From the NCBI RefSeq assembly GCF_019649055.1, contig NW_026570255.1:372001-436000 (forward strand): DNA of 64,000 bases, written 5' to 3'. Positions 43,861 through 56,797 of this stretch are shown here, one piece after another (position 1 is the first letter of the stretch; every line of letters starts with the position of its first letter). The notes under the pieces were generated by a model that had not been told where the DNA came from, did not search any database, and saw nothing but the letters and a program-made list of their open reading frames with translations. Source of the DNA: Paramacrobiotus metropolitanus (lineage: Eukaryota; Tardigrada; Eutardigrada; Parachela; Macrobiotidae). The translations under genes and the position numbers were made by a program.

Positions 43861-43870
43861 AAATTTGACT

Positions 43871-45900
43871 TACCCCTATGGGTCGTTCTTCTGCTTTTTA
43901 GTGTAGACGTCTTCTTTATACCGGACGGTATAACTCGGAATCCCTAGGTTCGCTGGGGATGCAGTAGGGTCCTCAGGAAAATCTGGTTGACCAAAAAGGT
44001 CGCGGGTTCCTGCAGGCTGACTGTAACCGCAAGGTCACGCTGTTGAGATGACCGAAAAGGTCACGCTATTGTGATGACCTGTTTGGTCACGCTGTTGGGA
44101 TGATCGAAAGGTCACCGTTTGGTTTTGTCACTGAATGCGCCGAATCGCTTGTGGCTACAGTAGTCAGTAGTTCATTTTTTCGATTTTTCTACGCTTCTCA
44201 GTTTTTTTATTGGGTTTTGCTGTTTCGCACGCATTATTTCCTCTGGTTAGTTTTAAGATTTCAGTCATTTCACGTTTGGAAATTTTCAACTGCTCGCGAG
44301 GTCGACCTCGGAACCACTACATCATGTGATGTGGCTCATGTAGGATAATAACTCATTATAAACGGATGACTATTTACGCGTTTATCATGGTTATTTCGTC
44401 CTAACAGCACAGCGGAGACTTCATTACGGTTATTATCTCTAGCTGGCTTCAGAATTTCACGAGAGTGCTCACGTTTTTTGAACAGACATCATATTGTCGA
44501 CTGCCATAGCGTTGAAGTCGACCCCTTTCTAATTTATGCTTCTGCTGGGTTCGACAATTAACCTGGGCTACACTGCCGTGTCGAAACCTTGTTGTTACCT
44601 AAATTTTTATTTCATTATCCTGGACTGCCGTCAGTTATCAGCATATATTGAAACCTTTCTTGTAGATCTGGGAGTTAACTCCAGATAGCACGACATCACA
44701 GCTGCTGTCAAAAAAAGGAACCTGAACACACTTCGAACACTGCTGGGGCTGCTAAATCGTTTGTCATTGCAATAATAGTGCTGAAGCACTGGAATTGTAG
44801 TTTACGAATGGTGTCAGAATACGTTAGAACCAAAACGGGTCGACCCAGGCACTTTTAAATTTTTATTGGAATGTAATAAAAGCTGAAATCGTAATGACCG
44901 GCCAACGTAAAAATATAAATAGCTAAGATATTGGAAAACAGAAATTCGAACTGGAATTTAAAATTTGGCGCAAGTCGCTCGATGTCTTGTAAGACAGCCG
45001 GAAATGGGCGTTTTGCCAGATCGTGATTGGCGCTGCCTGGCCAGCGCACAGGAAAAGCCGACGTAAACCGAACGTGAAATTGTGCGAGTGTTAAAAGTAT
45101 TACAGTACTTCCAAAGTTGCTGTACTTTCAGGATGTCTGAGCACTGATCGTTTGTATCGGCTTGTTCGGCGACGATCGGGAAGGTCACTTTGGTAATCCA
45201 GTACTTTGGTAATGCAGTACTTTGAGATTATTGCAGAGCATTGAAAGTATCGCTGCACTTTCAAAGTACGTAAGTATTGCAACACTTTCAAGATGTCTGG
45301 GCACGGGTAACAAATAAAGCACAGAATTTCCAATTTTTTTCTTTCACAGCGTTGTTGTTGTTTTTGTTGTTGTTGTTGGTAGGTTGTACACTGCGCCCCT
45401 GAAGTGGCATAGCACAGTCATACCAGCGTGGCGTTCAGTACTGTAGTTTTGCAGCGTACTTCTGGCACAGCGAAGTCTTCTCAGTGTGTTTCATGCGTCG
45501 TATCCCGGCAACTAAATAGTTCAAGGTTTCTCGTAAAAGCTCGCATACCGAATACAATTAATAAACTGTGATTTTGTTTGCTAATGTGAACAGTTTGCAG
45601 AATTATGAAGCTGACTATTTATTACAACAGTACGACTGAGTACGTACTGTCTGAGCAATATAATTTTTCAATGATTTTAGGACGTACACTGTTTATTTGG
45701 CGTACAGATAAATAGCATGCCTGTTACAGCAGAATTACTATTGTAAAACTGTACTGTACTATTGTAATACTGAGCCTTATTAATTAATTTTGTTCATCAT
45801 CTAACAGCGTTACAGTAATAAGGTATTATAGCACTTGGACCGTAATACAGCACTTTCAAAGTACCTAGCGTAAGTAAGACAGCACTTTATAGGCAACCGT
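43871..45900. other. 5' flank of element A and intergenic
   Basis: No gene recognised. TATAAAGAAG on the minus strand near 43,915 could be element A's promoter. 44,033-44,116 holds the 26-bp tandem repeat. A cluster of ACTTTCAAAGT-type words in both orientations occurs at 45,090-45,300 and again near 45,850, and a GTT-rich microsatellite lies at 45,352-45,381. No LTR matching the 22.8-kb side was found. Confidence 0.4.
44033..44116. repeat. 26-bp tandem repeat, about 3.2 copies
   Basis: Units start GGTCACGCTGTTGAGATGAC (44033), GGTCACGCTATTGTGATGAC (44059), GGTCACGCTGTTGGGATGAT (44085) and GGTCACCG (44110). It lies upstream of element A's gag and may be part of its LTR or leader. Confidence 0.8.
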
Positions 45901-45911
45901 TCGGCAGTTAA

Positions 45912-46492
45912 TAGATTTGGCCCGATACATAGTACCGAATTCGGGTACATCCACGGCGACTTTCGCTGTCGCGCACTCCCAAACACCTTTTTGCACTGTT
46001 TTATGATATTTTACAGCAAAGGATTCGTATACATAGGCGAAAAAGCGTTTGTGCGCGCAACATCCGGTTCGGGAGTTATTAGTGAAATAAAATTCCAAAA
46101 GTTTAAACGCGCGGAGGTGTACCAAAATTCTCATTATGAACCGATGCTCTTCAAATTTTGCACGAAAACACACATTACTATGAAGATCGTTCAGGTAACG
46201 AACCAGCTTTCTACAATTTTTTTCAAATTTTAAATAAATTTCTAAAATTTTAAAAATTAAATTTAAATTTTAAAAAATGGTATAAAGCTGGTTCGGTACC
46301 AAAACGATCTTCATAGTAATGTGTGTTGTCGTGCATAATTTGAAGAGCATTGGTTTATAATGAGACTTTTGGTACACCTCCGCGCGTTTTAACTTTTGGA
46401 ATTTTATTTCACTAATAACTCCCGAACCGGATGTTGCGCGCCGCCGCGCACAAACGCTTTTTCGCCTATGTATACGAATCCTTTGGAGAAAT
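45912..46492. mobile_element. TTAA palindromic MITE P3
   Basis: TTAA at 45908-45911 precedes ATTTGGCCCGATACATAG-type sequence. The arms contain CGCGCACTCCCAAACACC, GCGCAACATCCGGTTCGGGA and a GTGTACCAAAA block. The reverse complement returns from 46,340 to about 46,490, where it stops without a terminal TTAA. An extra GCCGC sits in the right arm (46,440). Same family as P1 and P2, with a different A+T-rich centre. Confidence 0.75.
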
Positions 46493-49400
46493 TTTGCGAT
46501 TTCTGATGTATTTGGCTGGTTTAACTGTGGATCCTCGAGCTCTTTGGAGAAAGAGGAGTGACGAAAAACTCATGGACGGAACGGATCGAAGTTTCAACGT
46601 TTTGAAAGGATGATGTACGCGTGTGGAATCAGGAACTCCGGAGGACTAAGACGGATCGCTAACTTGGACCGCTCTTCGAACCCCGGATTCCACACACGGA
46701 TAATGATGCACTGGATCCTCCAGGATTACGGTACTTTTCCTGGATTTAAAGTTTTTCTTTGAGTTGGTTTTGTTTTGTTTGTTTTGCTGTTGATTAGCGC
46801 GGACGTTAATTCTCTGCAGTGGGGGTAACACGCTATGCGTACAAAGCGTGTATTACGTACGTACGTGCTGTGACGTACGTGTTATCTGTTCTGTTACGTA
46901 CGACTGTTGTTCTTACCTAACGCATTTGATCACTAATTACATTAGCGATTCTTCTTCCATGTTCAGTGTGTTGGGGAGTGTGTTCGGGTCTTGGTTGAGA
47001 AGACTGGGAAGTTAGCTTTTACTAGGAGGTTGGTGTGACCTTCTGGTAGAACTGTGTTCTGTTTGTTGATTAAACATTTGGGAGTTCCAGAGTGTTTGCG
47101 TTTCAGTAGCTTTCGTTAGGCACATCCGCAGTACCTAGCGGAAGAAGAGTTTGTTGTGTGCGACCACTCATCGGAGTCCAGAGTGTATTCCCACTGTACC
47201 GACTGTGTGTGCTTGGTTATCGAGAACGGAAGTTCTGTGCAACTTCCGTATAGCATGTCAATATGTTCCCAAAGTAACCATAAGCTATGCAGACAGCTTT
47301 TCGGCAGATATCGGTTAAATGCAGTATCGCTTCAGGTTTAAGGAACACAGAGAGGGCGTTCCCAGGCACACACATCGTCGGCGGCTATGATCTCAAAGGG
47401 GCCGACAACCCGTGCGTGCGGTCCGCCTGGAACGTTCCTTAATTCCGTGCCAATACAGTAACCGTATTTCAGAATCATGTTGATGTACCTAATTGTCTGC
47501 CATGTTCAGTCAGGTCCGTTTAATGTGGAACAGCAGTCGAACAGGCTCAATAATATTATATCGCTATGGTCTTGGAGCCACATCGCAGAGGGCGCTCTAA
47601 GCCAGAAAATCATGCTTGTAAACTAGGGCTGCTCTGCACAGTGCGGAGCGTCAAACTGATGATTCTTGTACACCGTGCGACAGTTGTGCTCTGTTTAGCA
47701 ACTCCAAATCGGCGACGTCCTGCTTGATGAGCACTGAGTAAAAAGCCATTAAGTTTTTTGCTAGAAATTATGGTAATGTTCAACGGCATGGTAGTCAATC
47801 AGCATAGTATGCATCATTTATTTATAGTTAGTACCGTGGCTGCCATTGTTTTGTATAAACTCGGCGGGGTGCACAACGTTTGCGATAGCTTTTAATTGTG
47901 CTAGTGCAACAGGATTATCGCCACGAAGACAGGGAAAAATTGAAACCAAAAACAGGAAATTCAGGACCAAAAACAGAACAGATTCTTGCATGTAAATACA
48001 GCTAATTTCTTGAATGCCACGTTTGTGTCATACAGGAATTCTGAAAAAATGATTCAAAACAATTTCTACAAATGTTTAAACGCTTTTTGGTGACTACGAC
48101 GATAAAAGGGCTTTCCTAACTGTAAGACACACGAGAAACAGAAGCGAATTTTAGATTTCACAAAGCAAGTTCCGTACAGTTGGACTTGCGGGTAGAAGTT
48201 GGTGTTACGGGTTGCTTAACGTCCGTTTGCGACGTAAGGCGCCGTAACCCAACGTCGTGGGCTGACGCGTAAAAACTGTCTGCCTTACGTGGATCTGCGC
48301 AACGGTTCAGCCATATGGCTGAACGGCAAGCCAGCGTATGCTGCCTGTGGATCTTTTTTTGTGTGCTCTAACCGCCTCCCGAAAGCAGATTGGTCACGCT
48401 CTCGGCAATCTCGATTCGATTTATTTTTCAACTGTCCGTCAATGCAAGTGTGCATCCGTACAAGCATTTTAAACGACTTTCAGTCTGCTAACGTACTCTT
48501 TATGTGACGCAGTAGTTTCTAGTGTACGGAGCCTAAACCATGTGAAATCTAAAATTCCGTAGTTACTGAGCTGGAAGGTTCGTTTGTCTCCAGAAGAAGG
48601 AAAATTAAATTGCAGCGCATTTCGTCAATCTAAATTACAAACGTAAATTACTAACCGATTATTAAGTTGTACATTTTGTGCCTCACGAAAACTTATTGTG
48701 CCTCACGATTATTAAGTTGTACATTTACACGAGCAAACTGAGGAAAACTACAAAAACTTCGCTAGGGATAACGAGAAAAAGCGCCAAAGACAACAACTGG
48801 TTCTCCCGGCAACCTTCTTTTATTTTAAATGCACTCGCAACAGCTACAACCTTTAATTTAACATTCACCTTTTTATGACGTACATGCGGCTGAGAACCGG
48901 GCTGTCCAGTAGAATTTAACATAAGGATAGTTCTCAATATAACGTTTACCTGGAAAACGTTCACATGCGACGTTCACGTCATAACATGGAAACCATATTT
49001 CGTACCAATCGAGAACAGTTTTAGAATCCCCATCAAACGTTACAACTGTGAGGAGAGAAGCGGCTCACGTAAAGCGACAAAATCTTTCAAAGGATTTCAG
49101 GATATGACATACGCCCTCGTATGTCATAGGTACCCCTTTTCGCGTCCTGTTGATTATAGGAACTTCTTTTATTTGAGATAATTTGTAGCAGGTGTTACTA
49201 AAAGTAATAAGTACAGTATTACAGCTTGTCTGGGTGTTTTTCAGGGTACAGTTTTAAATTACTTTTTTCAACCTAGAATGGGTATTTCAGCTGATTAGGG
49301 CGAATTAATAATACGTCGCCCACAGTGCCCAAAAGGTCATCTCATTTACATGCATTTGTTGTCATCTGCCGGCTTCCTTCCTGTCCGCTGAGGGCATTGT

Positions 49401-50160
49401 GTAATGTGTTCGACTATGGTCATGCTTGAACACATGGACACTCCGCATTGATTCGATCCCGGCAACTGAAATGTCCAGCGACCACCTTTTGCTCGTCACC
49501 GTATAGCTTCTGCCGATAGCTAACATGAAGTGACCAGTCGTTCCGATTGGATTTATTCGTTTAAAAATTGACGACATTTACTGTAATTACTGTAATTATT
49601 CCGTAGAAATTCTTCGCAACAAAAATCTAAAGCAGAATCGTTACGTATTTAAATGCATTCTTTCATCTATCTGTTGCTAGATAAATTGAGTAATCTCGTG
49701 AAAATTAAATATAGTTCAATTTACGGTCCAGTGACTTATGGGAACTTTTTAAAAGTGATGGTGCGATCGCACTAAGCGGCAGAACGAACTGGCTGTCTGC
49801 TCTTATGGTTTGGTTCTCGCAAGCCACCTGTCACATCTTAAGCACTTTAGACTTATTGTTAATCAAAATGTAAAGAGATATGGACGACTTCGTACACGGT
49901 ATATTTTCGGGGCACTTTTTTACTTATAGCGACCCCAGTTTCCACCGTATATCAATTGATCCTTTTACGTGTTTTTGTAGTCTTTTGTTTTCTTATGATT
50001 TTGTTTACGGCAGGGTAGGATACATTTATAATGGGAATGCTCATCATATTCGAAATTTGTAAGAAGCTTTAAGCGGCTTTCCACTCCCAACATTATTATC
50101 TTTCGAGAATTGTCTTTCTAGATTGATGTAGTTCTTAGACAGCTGAATTTTTGGCAATAG
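46493..50160. other. no gene recognised
   Basis: Short open frames on both strands lack motifs. Noted: a palindromic ACGTACGTACGTG stretch near 46,857-46,885, partial inverted repeats at about 46,617 and 46,683 (TGTGGAATC against GATTCCACA), and a 10-bp perfect hairpin ATGACATACG..CGTATGTCAT near 49,105. The rest is A+T-leaning and unexplained. Confidence 0.35.
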
Positions 50161-50164
50161 CGAC

Positions 50165-50300
50165 TCGTAGAGTGCCCGAAATAAGCGGAAGCCGAAGTGA
50201 GCGTCGGTCGGAGTGTACTGCGGCCGAAATGAATGGCGGCCGAGAAACTTTGGCCGAAATGAACGGGCCGAACTGAAAACGGCCGAAGTAATAATAAGTA
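50165..50300. repeat. minisatellite of CGGCCGAAATGAA-type units, locus 1
   Basis: Repeated words GCGGCCGAAATGAATGGCGG, TTTGGCCGAAATGAAC and ACGGCCGAAGTAATAATA. The same array occurs at 52,982-53,100. Spacing is irregular at 12-16 bases. Confidence 0.75.
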
Positions 50301-50862
50301 GCCCACAGATGGCTAGGGTAGGCTGCAGATTTAAACAAAATACCGTAACATTTTTCAGATTTTTTGTTCGCTGATTCAGCCAGTTGCTCGTAACGCATGG
50401 GTTAAATGCACGCAAATTTTTGCCTCAGAATATAATGCGTGTAGTGGAACACGTTACTACTTCCACAAAAGTTACCCGGTACCATTTTCCAGTAGTAATT
50501 AGCGCGAGCTCGGTGCAAATGATGTGGCCAACACCCGCTAGCACAAGTAAAACAGAAGGCATATTTTTTTGTATATATAAGTAACATCCAAATACCAGCC
50601 AGCGATCTGTCCGTAAAATACAGATAAAAAAACAGACCCAACCCGGCACCAAATCACGGTGGCAAAGACTAAGATTAATGTCACTAATGGGAGAAAAAGA
50701 GATTCGAAGGATGCACGAGAGATTTTAGGATGAACAATAAGCAGCTTAACCAACCAAAAACACCAGATTATCTCATAAGAGACCATCTTTGCTCGCAGCT
50801 GAAAGCTAACAGAAACCGACCAATAATCTCTTCGTCCGGAGATTGACACTGAAAGCACCACT

Positions 50863-51668
50863 CTAATAAGTCGTCACCGTGATATACGCGCTCTGCACCA
50901 GCCACTCCTCCAGCACGTCGTCCACTCTAAACCAGCAGCGATACCGGCCGGCGTCCTTCAGCGTCACCGACGGAATTATCAGCGCCATATAGCACGCCCC
51001 TTTCACTGGCGCCAGCCACCAGGTGATGCTCTTCCGGTAGCGCGTGACGTGGTGAAGGTGCTTGGCGTAATTGGCCATCATTAAATCGCGCTCGTTTGTC
51101 CACATGAACCGCTGCAGCAGATCGCCGGCCATCTGGTCGAAGTGGACGTAACACCGCAGTTCTACGCGCTCGCCGATCTTGGCGGAGACGCTCTGCATGG
51201 GTGGCGTGAAGAGTTGCTGCGCGGTAAATTCAGCGCTGACAACATATCGCTGACTGATGAAGACCTCAGCTCCGTTATACCATCGGCACTCGTACCTCCC
51301 GGTATTGGCTTGGCTGAACTCGTTTAACTTGACACTGGCGAATGTGGAACTGTGCATCGAAACATTAAATCCTACGATCGTCGAGGTTGAGTTGGTGCAA
51401 CCGCAACTGACAACGGGTCGGGTCGGTTCCACCGGACTCGTTCTGGTGAACTCCATGTCGTTCCAGCGCACTGCCAGGTGGTGACCTTTGACGTCATGTC
51501 GATTTGTGCGGTCGTCGTGGCAATACAGCGTCACAGGCGCTCCTTCCGCTGCCTTTATGAGTACCGAATTTGCAAGGGGATCAGGCGGATGCGAAGGATT
51601 GGTCAGGGTGCCTAGGAATGCTGTTCCGCTCTTATTTCTTGAAATAGCACCGTCCAATCGTTGTAGTA
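50863..51668 (-). CDS. secreted two-Ig-domain protein, main exon (copy 3)
   Basis: The exon begins after acceptor CGTTATAG and runs to stop at 50863. It has Ig domain 1 (VTLYCHDD, WNDM, NTGRYECRWYNG) and Ig domain 2 (RVELRCYVHFDQ, FMWTNERD, KDAGRYRCWFR), then WLVQSAYITVTTY at the end. No stops or frameshifts. Sequons and the extra Cys pair (SCGCTN) are conserved with copy 1. No membrane segment. Joined to the signal-peptide exon at 59,881-59,968 it would give 297 codons in phase, with an 8.2-kb intron full of repeats. That intron length is unusual for this window, so a nearer first exon may have been missed or lost. Likely secreted; role unknown. Confidence 0.75.
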
Positions 51669-52431
51669 CTATAACGACACAAAAAAATATCGAAGTCGCT
51701 ATTTCGCCGCAGTATGGTCGACGAAAACAGCATGTTGGCTATTTTGTCGCCACTGTGGTTAACAGCCAGCTCGGTGGCTATTTCGCCGCACAATATACCG
51801 CCTTATCAGCTATCAGGCTACCTACTTAGGTTGCGCTATTGTTTATGAAAAATCGTGAGACAATCAGACCCTACGCGCGTCAACTTTCTGTCCCGTCCTG
51901 TTGACATAAGTGACAAATCCTAGATCTGAAAATTACACTTTAGTCCAGAACCATGCGGCTTTTTGTGAGTTTCCTAACAAATTCTTTTGCTATTTTCCTT
52001 TTGGTTTTTCTTTGGGTTTTCTCAGACACCAAGAAAAACATGCGCTCAAATTCGGCTTCATAATTACTGGAGCTTTAACCGCTTTATGATGGTTCTGCTC
52101 GTCCCATTCTGCGCTTTTGAATTTTAGCGAGCACGTTGAAGTGTCACTAGCAACAATCAACAAATTCGGCAACCACTTAATGTTGCCCTTGCCTCCACTT
52201 CCTGGTACTTCCCGTTTCACAATCATAATTTGCACCAAGTGGAAGCGATGGTCCGCTTACTGAAAGACCAATGCATTAGTTGATTTTTGTCCGTCATGGA
52301 AGTGCGTTACGAAAATTAAGCACCGATGTCATCACAGGATTCCATGACTGTCTTGGATCATTCTTTTCAGTGACTGAAGGGAAGGCTTATTTTAAAAAAA
52401 TGTTATACAAGCCCAAAGATTTCTTGAAATA

Positions 52432-52617
52432 GCACTCGGACCACGGCCAGCGATGATCGTAATGTCCGCCCCATAGTCTAGCAGGTGATTCGTGTACACG
52501 AATGGTGAGAATGATAAGTCGATGACAGATCTACATGGAAATGCTGATTTTCAGAAACGAAGATAGCTTGGTGCTGTGAACATATGTACCCTGCACGATT
52601 GGACTGCGATGGACACC
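52432..52617 (-). pseudogene. retropepsin-like fragment, minus copy
   Basis: On the minus strand it contains the words LLDYGADITIIAGRGP, which match the retropepsin active-site region except that DTG is DYG. It is nearly identical to the + strand copy at 56,798-56,991 (one or two substitutions and one 6-bp indel). No RT follows. A further short matching piece (GCGGGCACTGCATGACCGA) lies at 52,626-52,652 against about 56,304. Confidence 0.5.
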
Positions 52618-52981
52618 CGATTCGGTCGAATATTCGGTCATGCAGTGCCCGCCAAAAGCTTTCTTTTGTTTTCATAGGTATTCTTAGGTTATCCTTAGGT
52701 GATTTATGATAATAAGAAGATTTCTTTTCATTTTTATATTTTCTTGGTGTTTTACGAAGTTACGGTTAGGTTCTCAGTACTCTCCTGGCAGGCTTCGTGA
52801 CTTCGGGTTATCCAAAGGGAGACAGGATGGTGACAGTACCACTTTCAGAACTGCTCAAACAAATTGTGCGTGCAAATTGATCTGAACGCGGCCATTTGCT
52901 ATCATTTTTTGATTCAACGGTTTTAAGTTTCCAACAAATTTATATCGAAAGTAACGTTTTCGTGTAAATCAAACCAAAATA

Positions 52982-53100
52982 GGCGTCGGCCGAAATGTAA
53001 TGTGGCCGAAATGTAATGTGGCCGAAGTGAGTGGCGGCCGAAAAACTTTGGCCGAAATGAAAGCGGCCGAAATAAAAACGGCCGAAGTGATCGGTAGCCA
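52982..53100. repeat. minisatellite of CGGCCGAAATGAA-type units, locus 2
   Basis: GGCCGAAATGTAATGTGGCC is followed by GGCGGCCGAAAAACTTTGGC and AAGCGGCCGAAATAAAAACG. The order of variants parallels locus 1 at 50,165-50,300, so the two arrays are related rather than independent. Confidence 0.75.
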
Positions 53101-56039
53101 TAATAATAGTAGCGGCAATGAACTACTTTGTAGCATAAGAATAACGATAAAATTCCATAATTCAAGCAGAACCTTTCAAATACACCCCTGCCGAGCGCGG
53201 AGTGCGAGGCTTACCTTGTAATAATAATGTTTTCGAGATTTATGAAGTCTCGGGCTTATGCGCATCGATACTTTATGATTATTATAAACTTTTGCGTTGC
53301 TGACTACTTAGAACTGGTAAAGCGAAATAAAAGTAAGTGGCTGCTAATGTTGGACTTTTAAGTGCTTTTTAATACATTTAATAATGCCACACTCATAAAT
53401 TTCGAAATTGTTTTATGAATCCCAGCCGATTTAAGCTTTTTTAAAACCACTTAAGGCCAACCTGATGTCTCAACCTGTCTGTTAGAATAATACTCGCTCT
53501 TAAAGTTGAATCTGGAATTAAAAGTCAACTGTTTTGGAATAAAGACGCCGATTGAAGGGTTTACACAAGTGTAGATCGCGCGCTAAACAGCAAGAAATTC
53601 AGAGTCGAAATATTCAAATATGTCGTTTATTTTGTGAAAGATTTCCTATATTGAAAATCCTAAAACTGCTAAATTATAGATTCATGAACTGGTCATAGAT
53701 GTAGATGTAATAACTTTCCAAGGACTGCGAGGTGAATAAAATGAAATATGTAAGAAAAATGTAAGAAACAAGTGGTTTTGACTTGGACCTCTTTATTCGT
53801 TATTTTATAAATAATTAGCTTACCAAATAGGCTATTAAACCAAAATCTAGAAGTGCAGTATCAGTATAACCTTAAAAGCTGAAATGGCAAGGACATAAAA
53901 TGGCAAGCACTTTTCCAAACGCCCTTTGTAAGTTGTTAAGAACTTAAAATTTTAATGGAAAAAAATCTGTTGCTACAGCTGATCTTTCCGGAACTTCTCA
54001 CAATGTGACAATAAACAGTACGAGTAAATACAAAGCTTCAAATAAACTTTTTAATCCCAGGCGAATCAAAATTTTTTTCAGAAACCATTTATGGCCAATC
54101 CACATGCCATAAACTATTCTGTATTTTTTTAAAAATTAGGATTTATAATTTCTAACTTGAATCGGTATCCGGTACGTATCGGTGTCTTTATCAAATCGTA
54201 TTTCCATCTATTTCCGTTGTGTTTTTGGTCGGGAATTTTGACTAGGAAGATTAAGAGTGTAAACAAACTTCGTTTATTTTAAAACGTAAAAATGCTAAAC
54301 TAGAAAAATGCACGTTAGCGTGCATCGGCAAACCGGAGCGTGACTTACCAGGGCCCGGTCACCGACTCCCGGCTCCGAAAAATTTCATTTTTTGCAGGAA
54401 GACAGAGTAATCCTTGGGTATACTTAAAAAAGTATTTTCATCGGCCATGGTTAAGTGGGCGTGGCGGAACTTAATTCCAGTGCATTGATACATACAGCAA
54501 CAGCATTATGTACTGGGAATACCGTAATAGTGTACATACCGTACAATGTCCGAGGTTTGTGACCAATACGTGTGCTCAAAGTCGGATCCTTCTAAAAATT
54601 ACTGTTAAGCAAATTACTCCATTGTTCATCGAACAATTCGTATATTCTTTGCAAATTTTAATTGAAATAAACTGTAGCAAGGAGTGAGAAGTCATGTTTG
54701 AGTTCTTTATCTCGCGTTAATAGTGTGCTAGTGACGCTTGTGCCCCTTGCATCAAGCACACATTTTGACCTTCCGGTCTGCGAGCGCTCATACAGCATGC
54801 CCTGTAACTTGTAGAAATCAATCTGTGCGAAGCTGAGAATATAACGCATATTTGAAGTGACTGAGAAGTCCTGTCTTCTTTTATAAATACCAAAATTTGT
54901 TGTTTTGTACATGTTCTGACGCAGGTATATATAACAGGCTTGGCAGAACTTTACTGACCTCGATGTGCTAAATTCCCTAGTTTCTCAACAACTGGTCATT
55001 TGTAAAACACTTTGAAGAATTGACCACCGGTATATTAACGATGGTGAACTTTCTCCGGAACCAGCCCGGCTCTTTATCTATGCTATCCCGTTCAGTTGTA
55101 TAGCCGGATATAGCATTATTTCCACTGTACATGTTACTCAAACTGTGATCCACATTAAGGTCGATGGTCAGTTGTCCAAAACATAAGCAGAAGTGACCAA
55201 CTGTTGCGAAATATCCAATTAGCACTTATGTAATGTTGCATTTTAGTGATTTCTCGTTTTTAAGTTTGTCATTCCGATGAACATCACATTGCACTTGTAG
55301 CGAAGTACTCGTTGAGATATATCGTTCGAGCTATTGACATATTCTATGCGACTTTTTTATCAGTTGTTCTAGACAGCAATGGATAACATGTCGGCACAAC
55401 ATGGTTACCATGCGTGTTAGGCCGACATGGTCATCTCCTGCTTGACCTGTGGTCGCTAAAATTTCGAAAAAAATATTTTTCTCTTAACTGAATTTTTGTG
55501 TTCCAGACTGCCAATTTTCAAAACCGTAGTCCCATCCCTTCTAGTACCCGGTTTTCCTGGGTTAAAGATACTTAAATTTTTAGCTTTTGCCACATAAGTC
55601 GCTTGAATATTAAATCGAACGAATATGTAGTTTCGATGCTTGTGCTTTTCTTTTCCTTAATTAGTGCACCACAAACTCTTAAATTCGCATCTTAATTGCT
55701 GTCATGTGATGTCGCGCTTTTTGTTTTCTCTTCTTATTTAGCATTTTTTTTGTTAGCTTAAAAGGAGAAGACTCGTAGCAAAGGAGAATACACCAGTTAT
55801 TATTAGGATTTTGAAGAAACGGTACCGTTCTGATCAGTGTCCGCATGTAGTTTTGCAGCGCCACTGTAGTCGCTAGCACTAAATCAACTGGAAAGTGGAA
55901 ACCCGTAAGCTTCCCGCAGTGCAATTCCCGTCAAATCGACGTCAAATCAATCACCAATGCCAGATGCCATTCCTATTACTGCCGGCCAAAATAAGTGAGG
56001 GATCGTTTGCCGGTGGCGTGGGAAGGAGGGAGGGATGGA

Positions 56040-56290
56040 CTTTGGGCTACAGTATTATTGAATTAAGTACTTTCAATACTGAACTACTCCAGTATCATTG
56101 AATTAAGCACTTTTAACACTTGTACTGATCTACTCCCGTATTATCGAATTTCTTTGAATATTGAATTACTGTTCTTTGAATATTAGATTACTCCAGTTTT
56201 GTTGAATTAGTTTGTATATTGAGTTACTCCAGTATTATTGAAGTACCAGTACTCAGAATATTGAATTATCCCGGTACTGGGAAAGTGCAC
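56040..56290. repeat. degenerate tandem repeat, about 50-bp units
   Basis: Roughly five units built on the words CAGTATTATTGAATTAAGTA, CTTT.AATACTGAA and CTACTCCAGTAT, at about 56,048, 56,090, 56,135, 56,190 and 56,235. The units drift a lot. It is noncoding. Confidence 0.65.
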
Positions 56291-56797
56291 TCGCTTTTGG
56301 CGGGCACTGCATGACCGAACGTAGCAGTAAAATATCATAAATTTTTAATTTTTGAAACCTTTGGTCAGGCTAATTTCATCAGTTTTAATCTGCAAGTATT
56401 ATTCTTCACATATGCCAGATACGCGTTTCTACGCTCGGCATTGAGTTCCAAATTCCTACAATGCCAGACACAGATCCGAGATCATAACTTAATTCTGTAG
56501 CAATGTGAATGTTTCCTCTACGAGGAGGGGGTAAATACACGGGATAGACAGAAAAAGATACAGATAGTTACTGCAGCGCTAATTTTAGTAGGAGATAATT
56601 TATCAGTCTGCAACTGTTATTTTACCTGAAATTTCGTCCTGGTAACATATTAAAGTCCTGGTGGCAGCTTCTGTATGTAGGCGGAGAGGTTACGGTTAAC
56701 ACACCCTGCAGGATTGGGCTGCGGTAAACATCCGGCTAGCCGTAGCATGTAATGCTGCTGGCATCACGGTTTAAAAGACAGACGGAGGAAATGTGGT

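Larger units (their letters stand above)
22800..43870 (-). mobile_element. outer LTR-type retroelement A (Ty3/gypsy-like, with envelope), split by element B
   Basis: Reading down the minus strand the order is gag (43,650-42,356), a linker ORF, retropepsin (41,787-40,486), RT (40,326-39,307), RNase H/integrase (39,293-37,518) and an envelope-like gene from 37,344. The envelope is cut at 36,488 and resumes at 24,523, continuing in broken frames to about 22,820. The order and the GPY/F module of the integrase are Ty3/gypsy-like. I could not find matching LTRs at the ends, so the limits are approximate. There are many frameshifts and stops, so this copy is inactive. Confidence 0.8.

Noticed and set aside
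43871-44350. 5' LTR of element A
   Set aside because: I looked for a matching copy at 22.6-23.0 kb and found none, nor TG...CA ends or a primer-binding site.
45352-45381. GTT microsatellite as a functional element
   Set aside because: A simple short repeat with no structure around it. Mentioned only within the intergenic entry.
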